DNA of 64,000 nt from NCBI RefSeq assembly GCF_017562075.2, contig NC_054083.1, positions 51,660,442-51,724,441 of the forward strand, in the 5' to 3' direction. A model generated the notes under the pieces. It had not been told where the DNA came from. It saw only the letters and a list, made by a program, of their open reading frames with translations, and ran no database searches. The position numbers and the translations under genes are program-made. This document shows positions 1 through 12,300 of the stretch, one piece after another. This DNA comes from Anopheles merus (taxonomy: Eukaryota > Arthropoda > Insecta > Diptera > Culicidae). Positions within the stretch are counted from its first letter, which is position 1. The number at the start of each line of letters is the position of its first letter.

Positions 1-639
1 CATAACTTAACGACAACAAGCGCGCACACACGGGTGAAGGGTGGAGTGTGGACCTTTCTCTCGCGTTAGGGGCCACCCCCTTCGGTATATCGCGAAAAAA
101 AGCAACAAAAAAACAAGTGATCCTGTCCCCGTCACCCCGCCACAGCGCGGCACGTTTCGTTCCGGTGTTTTACTTTCGCTTATTGCGGTCGTGATGGTAT
201 TGTCTGTTTGGTGAACCTGAAGCTCGTCGTTCGATTCGTTCGTGTTCAAAGGCAGTGAGATTGAAGCTGGTTGGTGGTGAAGGACACTAGAAGGGGGGGT
301 TGGGGTGAAATACAACGATCACAGCACCGTCGGGCCCCGTCCATCGTTTTCGTCACTGCCTTCGAATTGATCCCGGGTGTGCTTCACAAACCTCAACGCG
401 GTGTGCTTTCCAATCGACGTCCTTCCGTCCTGTCGTGTTTCCCATCATTTTTTTTGTTCGTTTTTTTTGTTGTTGCTGCCGTTCATTGTTGGTTCAATCT
501 CGTTCGTTTGCATTTCCTTTCGTGCAAACCCGAACCCACCGTGCTGTGCGGTGCGAATTTACATACCCGATTCGACTAGGGACCCGCTTTGCGGTCGTTT
601 CGGGGTCGATTGTGCGGTGTTTCGCTTAAAAAAGGCATC
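1..639 (+). other. 5' leader/promoter region of the gene starting at 640
   Basis: No convincing coding exon is visible. The frame that enters the gene at 640 has no upstream in-frame ATG (only a TTG near 589), so this stretch is probably promoter plus 5' untranslated leader. It contains T-rich tracts at about 445-475. The reverse-strand frame at 7-315 has no features of a real protein. Confidence 0.5.
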
Positions 640-3253
640 ATGTCGAGCGCTCGCTGCTTAAACTGGTCCCGACCGCCGCCGGGAAGGCATCCAGCTCCCG
701 TGCTCCGGAAGCAGCTGTCCTGCGCCGATCGGCCCGTCTCCTCGCCCTCACCCCTCGCAGCACCCAGCGCTGGACGCTCCCAATCGGTAACTAGTGCGGC
801 GGCCGACACCGACTACTGTCACTTTCTCGTCACCGGTGCGATCATTCACTCGAACCGTTTGCAAACCTATCACACCTACAATCAGGCCCACCGTGGTGCG
901 AGCGCTTCCCTGGTACGAACGCGGCCCTCACCACACGTGGACGCGTCCGACGGTGCCCGACAGCAGCAACATCGCCGTCCGTCCAGTGCCAGTGCCAGCA
1001 GCGCTGGTGGTGGTCTGTCCGGTACGCTCGCCGGTGACGAGGAGCGTCCGACGGTTGGCCGGGCTGGCCGGAGGGCGATCTTGTGCAAGCAGCTGTCGCT
1101 GGATAGGAGCATTCTGGTAGCGTCCTCGATCGCGTCCGGCATGGCGACGGTTGCATCCGGTGGCACCATCCCACTGTCCGGGGTCGGGGGTGACCGGGAC
1201 GATCTGACGGGCGACGGGTGGGCCTTCGCTCGGAAACAGCAGCAGCAACAAAGGCAGGAGCAACGAACTGGAGCTGGAACCAGAAATGAGTGCGTATAGT
1301 AGTGATCGCTTTAAAGGGTTTACTTTTCAGTTGGTATCTGTGCTAAATGCTTAACGAAGAGCGCAACAGTAACGCATCGTGAGACATGTGGTGTGAAGTG
1401 TGATTTCATTTATTGAAGTTGTGATATAAGAATTGTTATAAAATTTAACCACTCTTATTAGAAAAAATGAAAATAATGTGCTTATTAGTTTTGTAGTTCA
1501 CAGTAGTGACAATGGTGGAGATAGAAGTAGATACTCATTCATAATAGCAAAGTGCACTGAGACTGTACAAATTAGTGTAGAGGATAGAGTACTAAAGTTG
1601 CGCACGGAATGCTCCAGTTCGAATCTCAAAAAGAGCATATGCATGGTTTTGTTTTACATTTTCTTATTAGATTGGTATGGTAGTTGTAGAAGAATTCCTC
1701 ATTTCCTATTCAATTGTCATCACATTACACTCGTAATGGCAAACAGTAGTTCTCACGTAATAGTCAACAGTCCGCAGCAAACAGCAAAACTAACTTTCGG
1801 ATCCGTTCAATCGCAGCACGGACGCGAAGAAGAGTCTCAAATCGACCAAAGACTCACGCATCAACATTAAGATCTTCCTCGGTCAAACCGTCCAGCAGGA
1901 TTCGTCCGACACCGGCATAAGCGATACGGAGGGTACAACGCCCACGGCCATCGCAGCGCTACAGCAGCAGCAAGGAGGAAACCGTCCGATCGCGCCCTCC
2001 CCCAAACAGGAACCATCCAGCCCGAGTATGGTGGTAAGTTTGGGGACGGGGGTTTTTCCTTACTCATCCTACTCCAAGTGTAATATTCCCACGACCTAGA
2101 GGTTACTGAACTGTGTCTGTGTGTGTGTGTGTGTGAGAGAGACACTGCAACCGTAAATTGCGTTGTTAAGGTGGGTCCGTGTTTTCGATGAGCGTGAAAC
2201 TAGACCACGAAATACAGCCTTCCCACGAACAACACAGCCACAAAGGGAGAAGAAAAGAAAGGACAACAAAACAACGGCTGGCGGGAGGACGACGGCTACG
2301 AATGAGGTCGTCGTCACTGAGCGCGAATGTAGGCCACCAGGCGGCTCCATCACGCCGAACTTGATAATGAGATATCCAAACAGCGTTACAAACAATGCAG
2401 TCGATTTTGGGTTGAGCTGGGCTTTAGAAAAGCTTGATTGATGCTTTGTTAGAAGCAGCAAAAAGTTTAAACTAGTCGAAGGTCAGTGTTTTAGGTGGGT
2501 ATTTTGGTAGGGAATCCAAGAATCTAAGTTCCTCTAAACAATCTCACACATGTCTACTTCAACTTCGTTGGAAGAATACGTTTTCAGCCTTTTTTTTTTC
2601 GGAAAAAAGCTTTCTGAAGAGCTTTAAGCAATTGAACTTACCTGCGCCTACTACGCCAGCTGTCTCAACTCACAGAAAGAGCCGTGCCGAGCGCTTCCTC
2701 AAATCATCCTTCCCCACACAAACAATACCTGCCTCACAGTACCATCAAAGCAGGCGGCGGCAAAGGGCACCACACCCAGGGGGTTATATCTCTCGAGCCT
2801 GACAGGCTTCCTTCTGGTCCTGACTCGACCTGACGACAGCGTCAGTCAGTGTGAGGTGAAACGACCACCACCCGTCCCTGTCCCGATAGTACAACTAGGT
2901 CAGGCCGCCTAGTGAGCCTAGGTTCGATTAAAAGTGCAGCTCCTCCACCTCGTGACTGACTCGTCGTTCGTGACTGGTTCCGATTTGTTTTAGGTCCGTG
3001 CCGTGTGCATTTGTGCCGTTCATTTGTAGGCGTTATCGAACACAAACTCCTCCCCGCCCCGCTCACACTCCCACGAGCCCATTGTGTTAGAGTGAGTGGA
3101 ATTCAATCGCGAAATCAGTACAGCATAAATCCAACACCCTTTGCTGTTGCTGTTTCGTAGCGATAGTAGTCCTTGCCGGTTTGTTTGTGCTGTAGAACAA
3201 AGTGCAGCAATGAGCTTATTGCAATGTGTCGGCTTCGTCGCTTCATCGGCGAG

Positions 3254-3289
<36 letters not shown>

Positions 3290-6200
3290 TTGTGTGTGTT
3301 TTCCGGGTTTGGTGCTTTCGGATGGGAGCATTTTTACCGTGGGCCAGTTGCTGCCGAACGGTGAGGCAAGGCACAGGCCAGTCAAGTGCCGCACAGTGGT
3401 GGCCAGCACGATAACGGCCGGAAGGTGCATCTCGGGAGAATCGCGCGTGTGTGTGAATCGTTGGCTTAAGGAAGTTTATGAAGCGAACAGTTCCTTACAG
3501 GGAATTACGAACAGGGAAAGAAAAACGCCAAAATCAAGCAAAGTTTCGTGCCACATGTCAGCTAAAATGTGCATATAAAACAAAACAAAAAACGTGTGCC
3601 ACCACGCTGTGTTTGTAATGGTGTCCGTGACTCGTAAGTGCGGAGAACTTTTGACAAGCGCCATGATGAAGTAATTAAACAGCCGTTCCATTCCGCTTCT
3701 AATAAGGTTGAGTTCCACTTCAAAACGGAAACGAAGAGACTATAGAAACTAATGTGCATGCTTGCATGCTAATGCACCTGGAAGCAGGGAATTGGCACAG
3801 TAAAGGCATAGTGTGCCATTACATACTCTACCGTAGGTAAGTACCATGATGGGGTACAAACAATGAGCATTCATTTCCAACAAAAGCCCGGCGTCTCCCA
3901 ACAAAAAAAGCCTTTCTATAGGGTGAACACAAGGACAGGTCCTTGAGTTGTTTGGAGCACGCTTCTTCTTTGCCATCCAAAAGCAGCCCTTCTCTCTTTC
4001 TGCACTTCCACTATCTGTTGGTGAGGATGGGAATAGTTTTTTTTCCGGAAACCTCTGATTTGATTGTAACGAACGGTGGCGGCTGCCTGCCAGCGATTTG
4101 GTTTTATCATGCCCGCATTTAAATGGCGCCATTTATTGATTCCAGACGACGCGCTGATAATGCGATGATAACATGATGGCTGTAAAGCTAAAGGGCACTC
4201 CGCGTACCGTACCGAAAATCATCTCCATCGTGACCATGTGCGTTATTATGATGGACGGTACACCGCTCAGTAGTTGCAGAGGGAGCCCGTACAGAACTCA
4301 CAGAACACTGAATCACCCGTATTGCCGTCCAAGCTTCGGCAGGTCGCGTCGTACGTGTTCAGCTGTAATGCGCAGCCCCGATCGTAGGTGTACCGATTTT
4401 GCGATGCAACTGTAACGAAAAGTGTACGTACGAGTTGGGATCTAAGTAAGCCTGTGCCAGTGGGTGGGGATGGGGATTTCAATACACACCGTAACGTTGG
4501 TTGCGGTAACACATGTAACCGTTCGAGCGGCCCCACGGTTTAACGGTGGACGACAATGGTGGAAACCAGGTGGTCTGAGGCGATACCGTCGTCGTTGCTG
4601 TCGGAAGCGTCGGCTGGGGTGAGGTTGGTAGTGTAGGTTGTCCATTGCTACCACCTCCACCTCCTCCCCCGGACGTCGGGGTGCCACATACGGTAGCTTG
4701 TAGACTGTTCACGCCACAATCATAGCAGGACCAGCAAACCATCTGCGCGCGAGCTACAATCCGGAAATAGGACGGTGTGGTTCTATCAAAAACCGTCTCT
4801 ATCTGGTAAATGGCACTACACAACTTACCTCCCACAGCTAGGCATACTAGCAATGACAGCGCTACCGCACCCGCACTGAAACGAGCCATTTTTTCACCCG
4901 GCAATGGCGCAGGTCTACTCACAGTTTTGCAACGGATGCCCAATCCAAGGAGCCGCTCGTTTGTAACTGACGACGTATCCCGCTCTATCGAAGCGGGCCG
5001 TTTGGTGTGGTTCTCGCATCTTGCGAGATAGCTGCGATCGAGATAAACTCATCATCCAGACTCATCAATGCGAATGGGTGAAGGGTACAGTGGTGCAAAC
5101 ATGAAATGGGACATTTTTTTTTTTTTTTGCTTCGTGGCGTAATAGTAATTCTCCAAAGTGATCCAAATTAGAATTCTTTTCCTAATACAATTCCAATAAG
5201 AATAGTTCATCGAGTTGGAATAGCCCAATCTACCGAACTACTACATCCCCGCTGTACCATGATTCGTTTGAACAACTGTCATCAATCGTCTCGTATGTAA
5301 ATTCCTTATCGTTATCTAAAGGGCGATAGTAATAGACTAAAAAATGTGCAAAAAAACAACATATTCCACATGATGGATGATGACTAGAAGCAGCACGCGG
5401 TAATGTTAAGCAATCACAGTTATTTAGCTTTGTTTGGCATCATTTTGATCGAGATGAGTCATGCTCATCACACGAATGATTGTGTCATGCATCAAACATT
5501 CAAAATTCCAAAACGTATGACGATGCATTAGAATTAAGGATTTCAGTTCAAGGACTTCCACTGCCGAGCGAGTCGATTCGGTCCTGTGCGACACCAACGA
5601 TCAACGGCAAACAATTGCTACAATATGGTATCGAACCCACTGAAAAACATGCCAACCCCCACCCCCACATGCTTCAACGTAAAATGTTGTAGAGAACCTG
5701 TCGATCGGCACGGTTTTCGGCAGCCCCATGATTGGCAGTTGGCGTTAGCGTGCGGAGCGTGTTGTCGAGCACCAGCTAAGCACCAGCTGAGCACGATTAG
5801 TTCAGCAATCCTTGCAGCAGCGAACGTGTTAAATTACATGTCAATTACACGTGACAGCGACGCCATCGTCGGGCCCGTTTCGCAAAGCCCCCGGGTGTCT
5901 AAATAGTTTGCAAAAAGTTTCACCCACTGCACCGGAATTGCGTCATTGTCCCGGGTGCACGTGGAGGAGGAGGGGGTTAAAGCACACACACACACACCTT
6001 GTTACTGCTTTCGTGCATTCGAAGGGGCAATTCTTTTCCACTTCTACACCTGATTCCATTGGAATGATCACAACGAAAAGTTCTGCCTTGACTCGTCGAG
6101 CTTTGAGCAACACAACAAGAAAGAAAAGCTGACAGCTTGATACGTGTGTGTGTGTGACTTTCACTCTCACGCTATCCTTTTAACCTCTTTTTTTCTTCAT

Positions 6201-7731
6201 TACTTTTCCTTTTGCTTGCCACAGTCCACCGACACACCGCCAGGCGCTGGGAAGTGTAAACCCACCAACGGCACTGCTGCTGGCAACGGTGCACCAAATG
6301 CGGCCTCGACCGGTACGGGAGCGTCCAATGCAAACGCCGGCACCGGCACCGGTTCTGGTGGGCGCAGCTCGTCACTAGCGCAGCGCCGGGCCCAGTTCCA
6401 GGCGAACCGGCAAAACTCGGAAGCGCACGATCGACGCCATCCGCCGCTGGTGCGGGCTATGTCCGCACCGATCCGTCCGGCAGATACCGATGCATCCAAG
6501 TTTCTGCAGGGCAAAAAGAAACCTCGTCGCAGAAAAGTGTTAAGGTAGGTATGATCGCACTACAAGGACTGTGACCGGTTCTAATCGTCATTATAATTAT
6601 TGTTTACAGGGAAAAGGACGAATATAACATCTGCGAGGAGGATGAGTTTAGTGATGAAGGAGGAGCTGGAACAGCACAGCCGACCACGGGACCGAACGGT
6701 CGCCAGGTACCGGGCTGCATCTTGCCAATGCGCTCCCGCTCCGTACTAGGCGGTCCGTGCGACATTGAAACGCTCGTATCGCTGCTCAGCTCCGGTGGCA
6801 GCGACTCGGAAAAGGAGCAGGACGCCGCCCAACCTTCCCCGGGGCAGCAGTCACCTACGGTACCGCACGGTACGCCAGCGGCCAACTTTCGGGCACAGTT
6901 TGCTTCCGCCCATCTGCAGGCTAAGGGTCCACGCGCTCCAATGCTCAAGAAGGCCGGCAAATCGGTGTCGTTTCAGGAGAGCGACCTCAAACCGGTGGTC
7001 GCCACGGCCGGGCTGAATCGGGACTACCGGAAGCCCTCGTTTCAGCCGTCGACGGTGGCCAGTAGAATACGCCGCACCCAGCAGCTCGTCAGCACGCTCA
7101 ATGCCTTCCAGCTGAACAAGGATCGAAGGTAAAGATGGAATGAAGCTCCATTCTTCATCATTGTTCTAATTTGCCTTATTCCTCTTCAACACACAGTGCC
7201 GGGAAAGATACAACCGACAAGCAGCACACCGATACTGCCGACAACAGTGATAGCGATCAGCTGGACGATGGTGCCACACCCACGGCCGAAGCAACCCCGA
7301 TATCGGCCACCAACGTGGGCAGCTCCAAAGCTCCGGACACTGCCAAAACGACCAACGGTGCAGCGGCAACGAACGCTTCGGCAACGAACGGCGATCTGCA
7401 AACGCCCAAAGAGCAGGAATGCTACCGTCTGTTTCTCAAGATGTCCAAGAAGGGGCTGGCCGTGTCGTACGACACCATCCTGCGCGGCATGCTGACACCG
7501 ACCGAGCTGCGCGTACTGCAGAAGAAGCAAAGCCGCCAGCAGAGCACCGGAAGTGGAACCGGTGGCGAAAGCTCGCCCGAAAATGGACCACCATCGGTGA
7601 GCATCGAGGAGTTTCAGTTTCAGCCGACCGGTGGGGAGACCACTGTGCATGGAACCATACCGGAGGAACCACCGCTGACGGAGGCGCAGGACACGGAGCA
7701 CACGGAGCTCCAGGAGCAAAATGCGTTCTAG
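640..7731 (+). CDS. Unrecognised 746-aa protein, five exons, possible PP1-binding
   Basis: Exons 640-1289, 1817-2033, 6225-6544, 6610-7128 and 7197-7731 join in frame: all junctions are GT-AG, the phases match and the total is 747 codons with stop. ATG 640 is the first ATG in frame. I do not recognise the family. The protein is hydrophilic and looks largely disordered, with Ser/Thr/Gly/Ala-rich stretches, no signal peptide and no membrane segment. Islands that look conserved are two KQLS motifs in exon 1, a DTGISDTEG segment in exon 2, a basic KKKPRRRK stretch at the exon 3/4 boundary, acidic EEDEFSDE, and a C-terminal block around TPTELRVLQKKQ. Residues 513-517 (KSVSF) fit the RVxF docking motif for protein phosphatase 1; this is inference only. 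Several RxxS sites (RAMSAP, RSRSVL) suggest phosphorylation. It is probably a cytosolic or nuclear regulatory protein. Exon structure is well supported; function is unknown. Confidence 0.85.
3256..3288. repeat. (GT)n microsatellite
   Basis: Uninterrupted alternating GT of about 33 bp, followed after one extra G by a shorter TG run. It lies in the intron. Confidence 0.95.
4267..4889 (-). CDS. Secreted Ly6/three-finger (quiver-like) protein, 155 aa, nested
   Basis: Exons on the minus strand are 4829-4889, 4490-4753 and 4267-4409, separated by introns of 75 and 80 bp. Phases are 1 and 1, and the total is 156 codons with stop. The N-terminus is a classical signal peptide (MARFSAGAV followed by a Leu/Val-rich core) with predicted cleavage after ARA, just before the first cysteine cluster CWSCYDC. 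Ten cysteines and the terminal FCEFCTGSLCN match the Ly6/uPAR three-finger fold. Two oddities stand out. A Gly7 plus Thr/Pro-rich insertion of about 55 residues sits between the fourth and fifth cysteines. The protein also stops one residue after the diagnostic LCN, with no hydrophobic GPI-attachment tail, so it is predicted soluble, whereas many insect Ly6 proteins are GPI-anchored. Ly6 proteins act in junction formation, channel modulation or signalling; the target here is unknown. An upstream GTGAGT at 4916-4921 may mark a 5' UTR exon. Confidence 0.85.
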
Positions 7732-9352
7732 GAATGTATGTGCGTGTGTTAAGTTGTGTTTTTGGATAACAATTTCCAACTTGTTTCAACCTGTGACGTG
7801 TGGCGTGACGAAGAGGACCTGTGATAAGGAAAGTGTGTTAAAAAAAAACCCTGGAATATGCCCCTGTGAGGTGGGAATTGGTGTCAAATTGCGTTATTTG
7901 CGTTGTTTTAACGTGGCGTTACGTGAGTCTTGAGTGTGTCTTCGTTCAAGAGCTGTTTCTATTGTTTCTTTCGTTAAATGCTGGCCAGAGTTTAAATGTT
8001 ACCCGTTTGTTCGCTTATTCTTAGCCGAACGAGTCCTAGTGATCGTCTAGATAGTGCATATATGTGTGTGTGTGTGTGTGAGAGAGAGAGAGTGTTTTGT
8101 TGTCCTTAAAGACGCAATTGATGATGCTCATCTTAAGAAACAACGTGTCTTAAGCGTTTGAATCAAGCTGGATCACACTAGAGAACCTTGCGCACGAAAT
8201 AAAGAGCACCATCGGAGTCACAGTTAGGAAGACTCTCTCGCGCCTGCGAGTGATCGTCCCGCGTTCTTTCTTTCATTCTCCTCCTACACCCTGTGACAGA
8301 TGACAGAGCCTTAGGCGCACTAAGTTTAACTGACCGGCAGAAGCCATACTTATTATTTTCCATACAAAAGAGAAGAAGAAAAATAAACAATCTCATGCTT
8401 ATTGCTCGTCCTAGAGGATAGAGGGAGATAAGTCTCCTCCCAAAAGCTGGCCGTACTGGTATTGTGATATGATGTACGCAGGCACTAACGCAGGCAATAG
8501 ATAAATAGTGCTTTAGCGACAGATCTGTGACATTGAAATGGGACGCGCCCCTCCTCCGGTACGTTAAATATGGGTTTTCTCTGTTTCTACTGCCTTGCCT
8601 GGTTCTTCTTACACTCTACTTAAACGTATTCCTAACAGTAATATGTTTAACCTGCGTATTAATCCTTCATTGCTCCTCTCTCCCTATTTCCGCGGTTTCG
8701 CTCCTCTATACCTGCCGTTTGAGGTAAAATCCATTTTGTCCACCTGTTTGCTGGTCTGGGTTTGTTAGGCTTGTACTTAAATATAAACGCAATAGAAATG
8801 AATAACATATATCACACGCACTTTTAGCAATTTCTCGCCGGCACCGCCAAAAAGCTCCACGCTACCAGATGGATGGGGATCTGGTTTGAGTTACACATTA
8901 CTTCCGATGCGTCCCATTTCGATCTCCATCTTGGAGCCTGCCTTTGCTGCCTGTTTTTTTTTTTCGATTGCTAATACTGATCTTCGCCTCAAACTGCGAA
9001 ACAATTCAAACCAAACACCGCGGAAGATCACTGCCGATCAACGGATGTGTAGCGCCATACATGGTCAACGATTACAAGGAAAGCTCGCTTCTTCTTCTAT
9101 CACTGGATACAGCGGGTTTTTGGGAGGGGGGTAGAGGGGTAGTAGTAGTATAGGACATTGGTATCTGTGGATCACCACCACTACGCGAATACTGAGTGGA
9201 GTGAAAATCGAACCAACATAATAAGCAAAATACGAACCCTTCCCTGTGTCGGCGGGCGGGAGGCATCCTTCAGGCCCGGGAAGATCGATGCGATATTTTA
9301 GGATTTAAGTCTCGCTTTACTAGATGCCGCGCTCACTCGTCTCGTGTCCTTT
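7732..9352. other. 3' untranslated/convergent intergenic region
   Basis: This lies between the stop at 7731 (+) and the stop at 9353 (-), so two transcripts converge here. It contains a TG/GA microsatellite near 8062-8092 and an AATAAA at 8198-8203 on the plus strand. No supported coding exon. Confidence 0.6.
8198..8203 (+). terminator. Candidate polyadenylation signal AATAAA
   Basis: A canonical hexamer 467 bp downstream of the stop at 7731 on the same strand. It is a plausible 3' end for that gene; no transcript evidence is available. Confidence 0.4.
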
Positions 9353-12300
9353 TTAGTCACTCTTCAGCACAAACTCCAACGGGTTCCTGCCCTTAAACTT
9401 TGAGCTGGTCGACGAGGAGCTACCGCTACTGCTGCTGCTACTACTGCTGCTGCTGCTACTGGGGGACTTTACCTCGGCCTGCACCAACGGAGCGCTCATG
9501 GCGGCCACATCCACGGAGCTGTTGCGCTTGCCATCCAAACAGCTCATCCATTCGGACAGTGTGATCTTCCGGTCGCTGTTTACGTCACAGTAGCGAGGCA
9601 TTTTCTTGCCACACTTGCGCAGTTGTCTGGAATGGGTGATGAGGGATGAGATGTTAGATATGTAAAGTGTTCCTGGTGATCTACTCTCAGCAACGTACCT
9701 AGTGGCGGTGACTAGCTCGCGGAACGCTTTCCACTCCTTCCGTTCGAGCTGCTTGTTTTGGTTCTTGTCCAGCAGCACAAAGCTCAAGATGGCAATCTTT
9801 TCCTCCTCCGTATTCCACACGGGAATGATTTTTCTGTAATCCGAAAGGAAGTGCGATGGTTTAAAGGCCATCCTATACCCCAAAGTCTCTCTCCGAAACA
9901 CTTACCCTGCGAACGATGTTGTCACCTGTTTGCTCAGGAATGCCTTCAAGTCCTTCAAGAATTCCACCTTCTTCTCCTCCGGGCATCCTTTCATCGGTCG
10001 CGTCGACGATGCGTACTGGTCGCAGACGGGCTTTTCGTCCTTTGTAGACGTGCCGGGGATATTCTTGCCGGTGTCTTCGTTCACGCACCAACAGTAGCCA
10101 GTCGAGCGGTAGCACTGCACCCGTTGATACCGACCGTCCGGTGTACACTCTGGCACATACAACGCGTTGGTACCGTACTGCAACAGAACAGCCCACAGGG
10201 GAAAAGAGCACAAGTCAGCGCCTACTTACTTCACAATACCTAGCAACCGCTTACCTTCTGTTCGTCCAACGCGTACTTGCGATCGCTCAAGCAGTCTGAG
10301 TCGGCCTCACTATCCTTAAAGATGGCGTCATCCTCTCCCTTGGGATCTACCATCGTTTTGCCCTGGAGCACTGGAGTTATCGGTAAACAAACAGCGGTGT
10401 GATTACTTCGAACTTCCAATGGCGTTTGACGCTCGTGTAAGGAACGATAGGGGGGAAGTTGTACAAAGGGAAAGAATCGGAATGTGGGTGAATTTTGTAC
10501 GCCACCAGAAGCGCAGTTTAGCCGAAACATTAGTAATGAATTTGGTTGAATAATGGTTGAAAAACTGAGCTCTGGAGGTTTTGTTGAGGATTCATGTGCT
10601 GCAGACCGACCCGCTGGCCAGCTGGCAGTTTGTGCAGCTAAACCCACAACAACCCCTAAAGAGCTTTTTGTATTGTTGTTATAAAGCCAAAACCAGAGTT
10701 GTTGGAAGGAATTTTCTTAAGCTTAGAGGTTGATTCTGTTTTTTTTTGGGGGGGGCTACACACGATCGTCGATTCTTACTGAGGTGCTGTGCAGTGTTGG
10801 CTTTGATACCAGTGTGTGTGTGCGATTTTGAGTGCCGGGTTAAGGTGAAGACCCGCAACAGTACTCTACGGTGCAATTTAGCCTAGTTTAATGTGTTGGG
10901 GATACTCGCGTAGTACTTGGTGCTGTTTTACACGATTTAAACATAAAGCAAAAACTTATTTCTTGAACAGAACATAATCGGATATACCATCATCTTGGGC
11001 AGCAGCTTCAGCGATCCTTTTTGACACGTGTGTGTGGTAAGGTTTTCGACGGCGAGGAAGGGGGAACAAAAGGGAAAGAGGGAGTGTGGAAAGAGGAGTG
11101 ATCAGGGCAAAGTAGATACATACACAGGTATGGCTGCAATCCGTTAACGGGCAACGGCAATCCGTTCAGTAGTGCATTATCACTGTCGGGCAGTTCGTCC
11201 GAATCGTACTCATTCTCTGAATGATCGTCATCGTCATCGTCAGTGAAATCATTAGAGATATTCTGTGAGTCGTCGTCATCGTCGTCGTCGGCACGGAGAA
11301 AGTGACCACCGGTGCCGCCGTTGACGTTGACGCTGCTACTGCCACCGCCGCCGCCGCCGCCTCCGCCTCCGATAGACCCACCACCCATACCACCGCGCGT
11401 GCTAGGATAGTGATGATGATGATGATGTTGATGCATATGGGGAACAGTGTAGTGTCCAGAGCCACCGGAAGAGGAACTAGAGATTGATGATGTTGATGAT
11501 GATGATTGTGACGACGGGTTGTGAGCTAAAGATGGTTTTTGTTATGAATGGAAGAATGTCAGGTGTTCAAGGGGAACCGAAACGAGGAAGGTAAAAGAAC
11601 CAAGGAATAAACATGTGCATGAGATATGTGATGGTTCAAAAATTAGTGATATGATATGTGTGAGTGTGTATGTAGTGATATTATGTGAGAGAACGAAGAA
11701 AAATAGAACCACAATTAAATACCGCCAACGGGTTATTTACGCATGATGGTGGCCAACGTCCAAAAAGAACATCTCCACCGAGTATCTAATAAGCACACAA
11801 TAAGTGGATCTAGTATGCACAGAGCTTAATTACCGCTACACCCAAAGCATACTGCGCCAGTCACTTCTGACGTTAGCGTCTGCTAGCACTACGAAACAAC
11901 AAACAGGTTAAATATTCCAACAAAACCAAGAATTTTGATCTCTACCCTCTAGTTACGGTGCGAGATAAGAGAACCCAAGAACCTGCTGGCGGGCGAGTCT
12001 ACAGAAACGTACAAGGAAGGTAAGGCGGTCAAGAGTTACTCACGTGTGACGTCGTCTTTTGCCAAACAGTTGTACCATTCGTTACGCGACAGTCGTTCGT
12101 CCTGGTCGGCGTCACAGTTCTTACCGAACGATCTGCCACAGCGCTTTGGTTTGACGACCTACTCTCCCCCGAACCGAACCGATGGAAAGATGAGAAAGAG
12201 ATCCAGATTAATCTTCGTGTGGTGGCGCTTTCTCCACACTCCTTCTTACCTTCTTGATAAGACGCTTCATCGTACGGTACTCCGTCTTGTCCAGCAGATT

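Larger units (their letters stand above)
2034..6224 (+). other. Large intron 2 hosting a nested gene
   Basis: This 4.2-kb intron (donor GTAAGT, acceptor CCACAG) of the 640-7731 gene carries a complete Ly6-type gene on the opposite strand at 4267-4889. Outside that gene I see only low-complexity sequence: TG/GA runs near 2110-2145, a (GT)n tract at 3256-3288, a T15 run at 5114-5128, and AT-rich non-coding sequence at about 5100-5560. No other supported exon was found. Confidence 0.7.
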
